From the NCBI GenBank assembly GCA_034401795.1, contig CM067369.1:182505445-182569444 (forward strand): 64,000 bases of DNA. The letters run 5' to 3'. Position numbers and translations under genes: made by a program. The stretch comes from Chaetoderma sp. LZ-2023a. Lineage: Eukaryota; Mollusca; Caudofoveata; Chaetodermatida; Chaetodermatidae. Under the pieces are notes generated by a model that worked only from the letters and a program-made list of their open reading frames with translations, was not told where the DNA came from and did no database searches. This document shows, piece by piece, positions 56,101-64,000 of this stretch; position 1 is the stretch's first letter, and every line of letters starts with the position of its first letter.

Positions 56101-56232
56101 TAAAAAAAATTTCCAAGGGTTTCTGAAGGTCAAGATCGTAGAGGTATTGCTCCTTTAGTGGAGATTTTTTGCCTGCTTGTATGGGTAATGATCATGAGTG
56201 GTCATCACTGTTTTTGATTCAGACTTCATGGC

Positions 56233-56260
56233 GTTTCGTTCCTTGAGCGGAACTCATCAG
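56233..56260 (-). ncRNA. Hammerhead-ribozyme-like core
   Basis: On the minus strand the order is CTGATGA, a 5-bp stem GTTCC/GGAAC with loop GCTCAA, then GAAAC. These are the invariant hammerhead core strings with a perfectly paired helix II. Penelope-like elements are known to carry hammerhead motifs outside their ORF, and this lies about 480 nt downstream, in the same sense, of the Penelope-like 3' coding fragment at 56740-56956. Helices I and III are not convincingly formed: ACTTC (before) can pair with GAAGT (after), but not immediately at the core. It may be a decayed or minimal form. Confidence 0.5.
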
Positions 56261-56494
56261 AGGCGAAGTTTTGTCAACTGGGAGTGGGCATTCTTGTGTT
56301 CCACTTTGTTCTGATATGGTAACTATGGTGTGGGTGTTTGGACTGATAGACAAGGTGTGTGTGGGACATCCTTGCCCAGTCTAGATGGTTTGGTGTATTC
56401 AACAGTGAATTATGTATCACAGTGACAGTCAAAATCAAAACTGGTTAGGTATTGAAGCTATGTAAATTTTTGTTTCAAAAATTTTTTCTGAAAA

Positions 56495-56545
56495 GTAAAA
56501 TAAAGACGCACAACAACTCTGAGTTATGCGTCTTTGTTGTTCTTT
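56495..56545. repeat. Small hairpin within the Penelope-like tail
   Basis: AAAGACGCA (56502-56510) and TGCGTCTTT (56527-56535) form a perfect 9-bp stem with a 16-nt loop, next to AATAAA. Confidence 0.6.
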
Positions 56546-56739
56546 TATTTGCGCTGAAGTCCACGTAGAGGTGCCATATTGAAGAGCATCTTTAAAAGAT
56601 GCGAGGTGATGACAATGGGTATGACGTCAATGTGTGACGTCTGTGGCGATGGTGATGACGTCGCCAAAAATGCGTAGAAACATAATCTGGCTGAAGAGAT
56701 CGATTCTTAAGGACACCGTAGAATTAAAAGAATAATAAC

Positions 56740-56956
56740 AACATACTGGGCGTGTCCACCCGTGGTGGGCGTGTTGGTCCAGGGAAAGGGCGTCCCTTAT
56801 CCTGCTCGGTTTGTGCCTATAGGCTTCATCGGGTGGAGCTGGTGTATTCAATGGCATTCTTTCTGTATTCTCCATGAGGTAGAGTTTTCATCGTCCAGGT
56901 CTGATGAGAATACCTATGGCAGTTTGATAGATGTCATTGGATTCTGATTTTAGAGG
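56740..56956 (-). pseudogene. Penelope-like 3' coding fragment (copy in hAT element 2)
   Basis: Inverted and diverged copy of the segment at about 62090-62320. It reads IHQLHPMKPIGTNRAG, the end of the GIY-YIG domain region, then stops. Shared noncoding tail ends at CAGTATGTTGTTATTA in both copies. Confidence 0.65.
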
Positions 56957-56984
56957 GGCGTAGTTTCCCCTATATACTTATGGA

Positions 56985-57085
56985 TGGTTATTGCCGGTTC
57001 TGCCATTTTTGTCGGTTGGGCAACTTTTTTTGGCGGTTGTGGTCAACTTCACTGGTTGTAATTGGTACCAGTTGTTTTGGTGAGA
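56985..57085. repeat. Second segment of the TTTTGGCGGTT array
   Basis: GCCGGTTCTGCCATTTT, CAACTTTTTTTGGCGGTTGT and ACCAGTTGT repeat part of the array at 55948-56015. The array was split or copied. Confidence 0.65.
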
Positions 57086-57214
57086 TCTGGCCTTTGTCAA
57101 CCTCTTTTCTTGAAAAGCTGTATGGGCCTGTGGAAGAACTGCAGAAAAGCACAGATTTCATCTTGAGAACGGCTCTCCAAGTGTGATACCAGCGATCGAA
57201 AAGAAGAAGATGGT

Positions 57215-57420
57215 CATGCCAGCCAAAACTGGTCTCTGCATTGGTCTTGAGTATTGCCCATCTACAGGGCATGAGAAAACTATTTTTGAAAGTTTACCAC
57301 CAAAATGACTGGCTTGGTTTGGCAAGCTAGTCATTCCAGTGGTAAATTTTCAAAAACAGTCTTCCCTTGACCTCTAAATGGAAATTCACAAATCTTAAAT
57401 TTTAAATTAAACCACTAAAG
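57215..57420. repeat. Family A MITE inside hAT-like element 2
   Basis: GGTCTCTGCATTGGTCTTGA, then a palindrome around GACTGGCTTGGTTTGGCAAG, then TTAAACCACTAAAGG. Confidence 0.75.
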
Positions 57421-58100
57421 GTATAGCAAATAGTACCAAACATTTACAGAGGAATTGTTAGTCTTATGTTTATTACCTTTGAAAACTTTTTTAATTTCGT
57501 TATGAATGCGATGGCAGGGTTTATTTATTTATTTTGTTTATTTATTTATATAGATGTGCTAAAACTATCTGACTCAAAGTAGTTTTTGGAGAATACTTGT
57601 ACTCAAATTGCACCCAAAAATATTCAGCACTTTTATCTAAATTTCAGATTCCGCCTTTTCATCTGATAACTGTTCTTCATACTGCTTGTAAGCTGCTTCT
57701 GTCTAAGAAAACAACACTATTTCTACAAATTTTAATCATTTGACAACAGTGCAAGAAAGACTAATTAAACCCACTGCCACCATCCAATCTAAACGAATGA
57801 TTTAAATAAAAAATTCATGGTGAAAAGGGTTAGGCCTCTGGTATGAGTCCTGCAAACTAGTATAATGGAGGTGGTGTTGTACCTTGACCAGCTCTACCTA
57901 GCTTGCTTTGAAGAGATAATTACCCATTATATTACACATAAGAATTTGAGAATTAAACCAGCTATACAAGACTTGGACAGTAGGGTTCAGTTAGAGAGCA
58001 GTACAGTAGTATACATGGGTAAGGAATTGTAATGTAACAGCAAGCAAAGGCCAGACTGGAAGCAAAGCTCATTTCATTCTATATATGCATTGATTATGTG
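57421..58100. other. Right interior of hAT-like element 2
   Basis: No feature recognised except a short TTTA-rich tract at about 57520-57550. Confidence 0.4.
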
Positions 58101-58109
58101 GTTTATATA

Positions 58110-58550
58110 AAACAGAGAAAATTGTGTGAATATTTTGAAAACCATTTGACTGAAAGTTGTTGCTGCCTAAGACCACAGTACTTTCAGCTAAATTATTTTC
58201 AAAATATTCTAAAGATTTCATTTCCATCCTCTTTAAAACCAGGCTGATTAAAATTGAGGATGACACGTGTGAAGTGTATGAAAATGAATTTTTAAAGTAA
58301 TTTGAGGGCACATTTGTCAACATTTATACAAGTATTAACTCTACCCTTAATGGGATGTAGTCTGTGTTTTTATAATAAAAATATCATTATACGCTGATTG
58401 GCGCATAATTTTAGCAATGAAGCCCTAGCAACTATGTTTAAAGACAACCATCCTGTTGATTATTTTGACTACGATTTCTTGGATGTTGTTGCTTCTTTCG
58501 AGGCAACAATTCCATCAAGTCAAATTAATTTTTAAATATTCAACAGTATG
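58110..58550. repeat. Two diverged family B-type hairpins
   Basis: ATTTTGAAAACCATTTGACT mirrored at about 58190-58210, and TTGATTATTTTGACTACG mirrored at about 58515-58545 (AATTTTTAAATATTCAACA). Both lack terminal blocks. Confidence 0.5.
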
Positions 58551-58814
58551 TCATGCAGAGTTACAGAAGATATGAGAAATCGGTATTAAATTTAATTTGC
58601 AATATGCATGTACAATTGAATGTAGGAATTTATCTGAAATAGACAGAAGTATTTTGAATATTTGAAAATACTCAAATACATTGGCAATGTATTTAAATAC
58701 CAATACAAATACTTTTGCTTTAAATACTTTTCAAATACAAATACTTTCAAATGCCTGAAAAATGTATTTAAATCACTTCAAATACAAATACTTTTGTAAT
58801 TGTCCCCACCCGTG

Positions 58815-59250
58815 GACTACCGACACAAGCATGCGTTGAGCCCATACAATGTCTGCGCAGCTGCGTCCACGTTTGAAGCCACTTTGACATGATCCGGTGA
58901 AGTCGTCGATCTTGTCTCGGATACGGCATAGAGTGACATTGGATAGGATTTTCCGTATGCTGTTAAGGAGCACAATGGGCCGCAGATTGACTGGGCGGGG
59001 GCCAGGTGGCTGCTTGGGTAGCGCGATAAGGATGTCCTGGCCTACAGCGTCGATGGGAAGGTGGTGTATTAAAGCTGAATTGATTGTGCGTGATCGGTTT
59101 TGAGATGTCACTTGCATATATGAATAGTTCATTGCTAATGCCATCAGTTCCAGATGCATGTCCATTCTTCAGGGCTTTAAGTGCCTTCTCAACCTCTGCT
59201 GAATTAATTGGTGCTAGTAATGGCCTGGGGTCTCCTGAGAATGGGTGCAA
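58815..59250 (-). pseudogene. LINE reverse transcriptase, first half
   Basis: First frame: NSAEVEKALKALKNGHASG, then TDGISNELF, the usual N-terminal RT region. After a frame change near 59095: LRPIVLLNSIRKILSNVTLC, RIRDKI, SGFKRGRSCADIVWAQRML. These are the RT motifs 1-2 ('LRPI.LL...K' and 'Q.GF..GRS..D'). The reading continues across the target duplication at 58822 into the half at 54692. Confidence 0.8.
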
Positions 59251-59531
59251 GGGCTCATCATCGTGGTCAGTGAACTGTTCCTTGAACCATTCTCGAATTG
59301 CCTCGGCTTTGCCCTGGTCAGTTCCGATAAAGTGTCCTTTAGTTGTGTACAGTTAGTGGTGGTGTGTAGTCAGCAACTCTCAGGGCTCGGGCTGCCCAAA
59401 ACATTTTGTGGCAGTCATCCGTGGCAGTGATTTCATCTGCTAGGACGTCTGCTTGTTGGATAGCAAGATCTTTTAAGCATTCGCTGTGGCGCAGAATGTT
59501 ATTGCGTTCCTGGCATAGTTTGGTGCAATCT

Positions 59532-60689
59532 TCACTTTGGCCACTGATAAATGCGCAGACGTAACGCTTTCTGTTCTGCTGACAGTTTTACTATGAGAGG
59601 GTTGTCAATATACCTAGTTCCGTTGTTTTTTAGAACACCTATGGTGCTAGTAGCTGATGATTCCATAGATATCATTATTTTGGTTAGGGCTTCGTTTGGA
59701 TCGGAGCTGACGTCGATGTTAGCTATCTGCTCCCCGAGGGCCTTCTTGTATGACATTTGAGTGTCAGTGTCGCTGATGAGCTTGGGTAAGTTGTAGGTGA
59801 CTCTACCCTCTTGCCTGGTATGGCGTTTATACATTAGGTAGAGCTGGTTCGTATGGAGGCATGTAATGACTGGCTTATGGTCAGAATTGAGGTCTGTGCC
59901 TCCATAGGAACGAGCATCCCGAAATAGGGGTTTTGCAGCTGTCTTACATAGTATGAAATCTATTTGGTTGAAGACAGCTTTTGTAGCCTTAGAACCTTTT
60001 GGGGCTTTGCGATCAGCAATGTTTCCAGTCCATGTTGTCCGGTGGCGGCATGGGTGTTTGAAAGCTATATTTGTGGCAAATAGGCCATTGGAACTAAGGA
60101 ATGCCACCAGTGCATCTCCATTGCTGTTGCGTGTGCTCTCTCCATATGATCCCATACATGAGCCAAGTCCTGAACTTTTGTCTGCAATGCCGAGTTTACC
60201 CAGCTTGGAGTTGAAATCTCCACACATGAGCAGTTGCCATTTAACTGGGATAGTAATGCCGGAGCTCAGTTCTGCATAGAAGGAATCTAATATAGCTAGA
60301 TTCTCTTTGGCCCTTTCGGTAGTTGGCCCATATGCATTGACTATGCGACACTTGGTGGTGGTGCGCTTTCGCGCTGGTATAGCCAGGTCGATAAATGCGA
60401 CGTGATCACTGACGTATCCAAAACTAATGACATCGTCGAGTACCCTTGGTCCGATTACGAAGCCTAATCCACGGTAAGTGGCCTGTTTTTGCTCCATGAG
60501 TACTAGCTTATGGCATGTCTGAAGTTGCTGCTCTGAGTGTTTAGCTACTTTAGTCTCTTGAATGCATGTGATATCGATTTTATAGTGTTCATAGTCTGCA
60601 CCTGTTTGCCTCTTTGATGTTGCAGTCAGACCACGTACATTCCACGCAGCTATGGTAAACTCCTGGGAAGAGTGCGTTGTCAGAGGATG
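59532..60689 (-). pseudogene. LINE apurinic/apyrimidinic-type endonuclease domain
   Basis: An open frame of 385 codons follows a TGA at 60690-60692. Catalytic landmarks, numbered from its first codon: WN at 16-17, CIQETK with E45, NAYGP at 118-122, GDFN at 157-160, TTW at 218-220, D244 in QIDFIL, and SDH at 269-271. All fit the exonuclease III/APE fold that nicks target DNA to prime reverse transcription. The true start is unclear: a Met is available only at residue 65, after the first motifs. The frame ends at a stop at 59532, after which the linker continues in another frame. Confidence 0.88.
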
Positions 60690-60870
60690 TCAAGCACAGT
60701 TTCTTGTTAGAAGGTTAGACATAGTCAGTTGCCTCTCTATGCGGATGTCAGCCTGCAATCCTTGATGACTTAGTTTCCCAACAAAGTTGGTACTTACGGA
60801 GGAGACCGGCGTGGAGGTGTCATCTTTCTCCCACCTTTCGCTCCTACATTCCTTCAAAGATGTGCCATGT
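60690..60870 (-). other. Probable LINE 5' leader
   Basis: GC-richer than its flank and ending abruptly at about 60870 next to AT-rich sequence. No frame recognised. Assigned to the LINE by position only. Confidence 0.35.
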
Positions 60871-60917
60871 TAAATATATCATTCCTATTGAATGACTTAA
60901 TATGTCAATACTAACCC

Positions 60918-61120
60918 TTAACCCTTTTAAGACCTTATGTCAGATTACACGTATTATTTGTGAAATATGAACTATGTTGAATATTTTAAAACATGTGTGG
61001 GTTTGACCTTTATGCCAAAAGCAAAATCAGCTTCCCGTCAAATTAGTTAAACTGTTCAATGCTGTTCCTCTATGGTTGAACTGAAATAAGATTCCAGAAT
61101 TTCAGGAATGAAAGGGTTAA
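60918..61120. repeat. Chimeric MITE: family A ends, family B-like core
   Basis: TTAACCCTTTTAAGACC (60918) and GAATGAAAGGGTTAA (to 61120) give a perfect TTAA duplication and CCCTTT/AAAGGG ends. The interior reads TGTTGAATATTTTAAAAC and CAAATTAGTTAAACTGTTCA, the family B/C hairpin arms, not the family A arms. Confidence 0.7.
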
Positions 61121-62035
61121 ATACATTAACCACTAATTCAATTCAACATAAATTTCATTTTTTCCGCACAATATATTTAGTTTTCCGTTGAGTTACACAA
61201 ACTAAAATGTATTTTCAACTGTTTCAATCCTTCCATGTGTTAATGTTACAACGCAGTCCTTGTACAGACTATCAAGGAAAGCTGAAACAGAAATGATACC
61301 ACCACTAGTCGGATTAATCACAAAATGTATTAATTATCTTGCCATTGCTAAGTTTCCTATGTGACACACGATGTATTCAGGAATGTCACATCTTTTACTA
61401 CTGGAAACACCACCAATTAACATAAAAGCACGAATCACGTGACATACTGACTTTCTCAGACTATGCGCACAAACTAAAACAAAGGTTTATCAATTGTCCC
61501 AGTGCTAATATTTGGCATGGCTTCAAAACTTAGACCCTATGTAAAACCTTGAAGTGAAACATTTGTGCATATCTGAATATAGAAACTGATGACCTCTTCA
61601 TTCTGGTATGCGCTAGCCCGGCACACGGCCTTTAGGAGACTCATTACTTTGTTAATTATTTCTTTCCGTATTTGCTTCTCCAGTGAATCTGCATAAATGA
61701 TGCTGTGGCTTGCAGATTTATTTCACTGCTGTGTGCAATAAATGAAACTTTACCAATTTGATATGGAAAAGTAGATGTATAACCACTGCAGCGATGCTAT
61801 GTGGAAATGAATTAAGGACGGGGCGTGTAATTGTTGTCTTGTTCTGCACGCCAGATTGGAAGAGTGCTGCCTTGGATAACAAAATTAGCAACATCTTCCG
61901 AGTTCCGATCCAATTATTTTCAAAATATTTAACAGTACATCTTTTGTAAGTTTCTGGATGATGTGTCGACAGTTATGACAGTGTAGTCGGTTATCATGCA
62001 TATAACATCAGGATCATTGCTACATGTCAAAATCT
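61121..62035. other. Intergenic with a family C half copy
   Basis: Right arm of family C at about 61870-61935 (AACATCTTCCGAGTTCCGAT, TTATTTTCAAAATATTTAAC). Otherwise nothing recognised. Confidence 0.45.
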
Positions 62036-62040
62036 AAATG

Positions 62041-62325
62041 TAAGAAACAGTATGTAGGAGAAACCACGCGCCTTCAAAATCAGAATCCAAGGACATCTGA
62101 GATCGATATCAAGCCGCCATAGGTACTCTCATCAGACCCGGACGATGAAAACTCCACCTCACGGAGAAAACAAAAAGAATGTCATTGGATACACCAGCTC
62201 CACCCAATGGAGTCTATAGGCACAAACCTAGCAGGCTAAGGGACGCCCCTTCCCTGGACCAACACGCCCACCACAGGCGGACAGGCCCAGTATGTTGTTA
62301 TTAATCCTATTAAATAATAACCATT
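62041..62325 (+). pseudogene. Penelope-like GIY-YIG endonuclease fragment
   Basis: Reads KCKKQYVGETTRLQN at about 62036-62085, matching the 'C...YVGET.R.L..R' start of the GIY-YIG nuclease in Penelope-like elements. A frame change then gives RIQGHLRSI. The original frame later gives KECHWIHQLHPMESIGTN, matching the distal 'E..WI..L....P.G.N' motif, then a stop. The fragment is 5'-truncated and inserted in the minus-strand coding remnant, which continues at about 62330. Confidence 0.7.
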
Positions 62326-62328
62326 TCC

Positions 62329-62416
62329 GAATTAGATGCATAGCATCTATAACAACAGTTGTTTTGCAGTCTTCTTCGGGTAATCCATACAGCACATGTG
62401 ATTCAGTATCTCTCAA
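62329..62416 (-). pseudogene. Unknown protein fragment (VIDAMHLIRK)
   Basis: DTESHVLYGLPEEDCKTTVV then VIDAMHLIRKWLLF, cut off by the Penelope-like insertion. I recall a 'VIDAM.LI' pattern in large invertebrate proteins of unknown function, probably transposon-associated. No function claimed. Confidence 0.3.
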
Positions 62417-62664
62417 TAGTGTTTAACAAAGCTCAACTTTATGCCATCTGACTGTCGTTTGTGAAGAGCGAAGGGGGAACCACATTGCATTACATGTTCA
62501 ACAATGACATGGACTGGTTTCACAATTACTATGACTTGTTTAATGTAAGTCTTTTCTCTGTTGTTGGTAGTTTCACCACTACCATGGTGTAACTGTTTCA
62601 GATCTTACATGAAGCATGTTCTTTAGCCGAGCCTTCCTTGCATCCGTGATGGCTTCGTGTATAT

Positions 62665-62976
62665 CTACTTTGCTCGTGCCACCACACTGAGGGGTATGTC
62701 ATCCAAACCACTTTCTTCCTTTGCATCTGTATGACACATCTGCCGTAACATTATGACTGGTGGTATGCCGTTGTGGTTTCTCTCTGCCCATCTCCATGCA
62801 AAAGCCCCATCCATAATTACAGTATGAACTAAATGGCCAATTGTTGGTAGCTGTTTCATGTCATGAACAGACGCTGTGAGATATGGTAACATCTTGTCAG
62901 CTCCTTTCCAATTTGCCTCCCGCTCATAGAACAAGAATCTCTGTAAATTATCAGCACTTTCGTCAAAGGAATGCAT
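62665..62976 (-). pseudogene. Unknown protein fragment, probably mobile-element-associated
   Basis: A 103-codon frame: SFDESADNLQRFLFYEREAN, then WKGADKMLPYLTASVHDMK, then GAFAWRWAERNHNGIPPVIM. It has normal amino acid composition and an unusual W/R-rich block, unlike random AT-rich frames nearby. It lies upstream, on the same strand, of the VIDAMHLIRK fragment and may be one gene with it. Confidence 0.35.
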
Positions 62977-63486
62977 GATGATTGCCGCTCATCTATGTTA
63001 GATTGTATACCACCTACCATAACTAAATGCTAATTTGACATTACATTCTTTGCTACAAACTATCTTCGAACATGCCCAGTATCGCCGGGCAGAGGGGAGA
63101 GGAGGAGGAAGGCAGCCCGTCTAGCATGGCATTTATTCTTGCCCACGTCACTAGATGCAAGGGTTAATGTAAAAATGGAGTCATAGACTACTGCTTGTTG
63201 TTCCTCTTCATGCTCTTGTTTTGAAGACGTTTTTGGCATAATGGTGCTGGTTCTACTGAAGGAATGATTGAATCTTCACCAAACCTTGGTGGAAAGTTAA
63301 ACATGTATACCACTTACAATTTCTGTGTCAAAATCTATTCTTCAGCAGCATAGTTTTTAAAATGGACACTTTGACACATTTTTCAATATCACTGCTTCTA
63401 CTGGAACGATCTTATACAAACTTATGTGGATGTCTGTCTGTGGCTCCCGAAGACATGTGCCATTTTTGTGTCAAATGCTAAAACGC
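62977..63486. other. Unassigned
   Basis: Purine-rich GAGGGGAGAGGAGGAGG at about 63093-63112; no gene recognised. Confidence 0.35.
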
Positions 63487-63693
63487 AACGTCAACATTGG
63501 TTCCAAAATATACACTTGAAACTATATCAACTGCATGGGTATTTGAGAAAGTTGTCCTTGTAACGTCAACATTGGTTCCAAAATATACACTTGAAACTAT
63601 ATCAACTGCATGGGTATTTGAGAAAGTTGTCCTTGTAAGGCTTGTATATTGTTCTACTTGGCACATGGGGCCGTGACGCAATACCAGTTGCAT
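63487..63693 (-). pseudogene. Possible coding fragment containing a 75-bp tandem duplication
   Basis: The frame MQLVLRHGPMCQVEQYTSLT leads into RTTFSNTHAVDIVSSVYFG twice. The DNA has a 75-bp direct duplication (63487-63561 and 63562-63636), identical by eye and in frame. The segment 'NTHAVDIVSSVYFGTN' is not recognised. It is on the same strand as the fragments at 62.3-63.0 kb. Confidence 0.35.
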
Positions 63694-64000
63694 ATTCTGT
63701 TACTAGCTTGACTACCTCAAGCAACAGCTTCCAGTCGAATTATACAGCTTACTTCTATGGTGTCTTACAATTTTTTTAAGTATTCGTAGTTAGGTTCTAT
63801 GACTAACATACCTACATTTTGGTATGGCATGGGTCATTGGGCCACAGTTTTATAGATCCCAGAAAGAAAGAAAAAATATTTTGAAAACTATATAAATCTG
63901 CCACAGGAGCAGAGACTAATATTATTATCGCCAGAGAGCTCGGAGAAGCCCACTGAGAACATCTGCATTTCAGAATCTTTCAGTGGAGGAACCCCAGACC

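Larger units (their letters stand above)
54693..58814. mobile_element. hAT-like element 2, ~4.1 kb, inside the LINE
   Basis: Ends CAGGGCTGGGG (54693) and CCCCACCCGTG (58814) are inverted with nine of eleven bases paired. The flanks are GACTACCG at 54685-54692 and again at 58815-58822, a perfect 8-bp duplication. Subterminal regions at both ends are packed with AAATACAAATACTT-type repeats. No transposase was recognised. The interior holds a TTTTGGCGGTT array, a Penelope-like fragment, a family A MITE and hairpin scraps, so it is probably a non-autonomous carrier. Confidence 0.85.
53990..60870 (-). mobile_element. APE-type non-LTR retrotransposon, broken and interrupted
   Basis: Minus strand in order: a possible 5' leader (about 60870-60690), apurinic-type endonuclease (60689-59532), a linker with frame changes (about 59530-59250), reverse transcriptase first half (59250-58815), a 4.1 kb hAT-like element, then reverse transcriptase second half (54692-54313) and C-terminal segment to about 53990. 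The endonuclease and YADD-type polymerase identify a LINE clade element. The exact clade is not assigned. Several stops and shifts make it inactive. Confidence 0.85.

Noticed and set aside
56890..56925. Second hammerhead-like string (GGTCTGATGAGAATACC) on the plus strand, also present in the 62 kb Penelope-like copy on the minus strand
   Set aside because: The CTGATGAG string is present but the following GAAA core is GATA in both copies and helix II is poor; it is antisense to the coding fragment.
1..64000. tRNA or rRNA genes
   Set aside because: No cloverleaf with B-box GGTTCGAnTCC or rRNA-like stretch was recognised by eye; a covariance search would be needed to exclude them.

Overview
This window is animal nuclear DNA: AT-rich, with spliced coding exons flanked by GT/AG sites and almost everything else made of decayed transposable elements and tandem repeats. 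The only gene I can fully reconstruct is a plus-strand fatty acid elongase of the ELOVL2/5 type. Its six coding exons (4398-4455, 9509-9699, 19853-19939, 20919-21090, 32557-32681, 40125-40427) join in frame into a 311-residue protein spread over 36 kb. The repeat content (a DIRS retroelement, a Penelope-like fragment, arrays with AGGTCA-rich monomers, and elements ending in AGCTCACCTGG or TGTCTCGCCTG palindromes) is what I associate with a marine invertebrate, perhaps a mollusc. That placement is an inference and not proven here.

Layout. 1-4380: upstream DNA with a possible promoter near 1246-1275 (TGACGTCA followed by an AAAATGGCG motif), and palindromic MITEs. 4381-9508: exon 1 and intron 1, MITE-rich. 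9509-19852: exon 2 and intron 2. Intron 2 contains a nest in which a DIRS retroelement (11557-18683) sits in an older tandem-unit element and is itself split by another tandem-unit element (12037-14979). 19853-21090: exons 3 and 4 close together. 21091-32556: intron 4, with a 3.3 kb minisatellite (25-bp then 30-bp units) and a 5.0 kb hAT-like element (25353-30353) with near-identical 8-bp target duplications. 32557-32681: exon 5, sandwiched between two hairpin MITEs. 32682-40124: intron 5, with two arrays of roughly 150-180 bp monomers. 40125-40427: last exon, followed by a polyadenylation signal at 40471.

40.5-64 kb holds no convincing host gene. It contains more MITEs, two further copies of the 620-bp tandem-unit element, and a broken minus-strand APE-type non-LTR retrotransposon (about 53.99-60.87 kb). 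A 4.1 kb hAT-like element (54693-58814) interrupts the reverse transcriptase of that retrotransposon and is flanked by a perfect 8-bp duplication. Inside this hAT element lies a Penelope-like 3' fragment, with a hammerhead-ribozyme-like core about 0.5 kb downstream of it. A second Penelope-like GIY-YIG fragment lies at 62.04-62.32 kb inside another decayed minus-strand reading frame.

Two MITE families dominate. Family A is a roughly 240-bp near-perfect palindrome with TTAA/CCCTTT ends (piggyBac-like). Family B is about 330-400 bp, with AATGGACCTTTCC ends and a central hairpin. A third family, C, ends in TACAGTnCAGCTCA. One element (60918-61120) has family-A ends and a family-B-like core. All repeat and family assignments are by eye; none was checked against a database.
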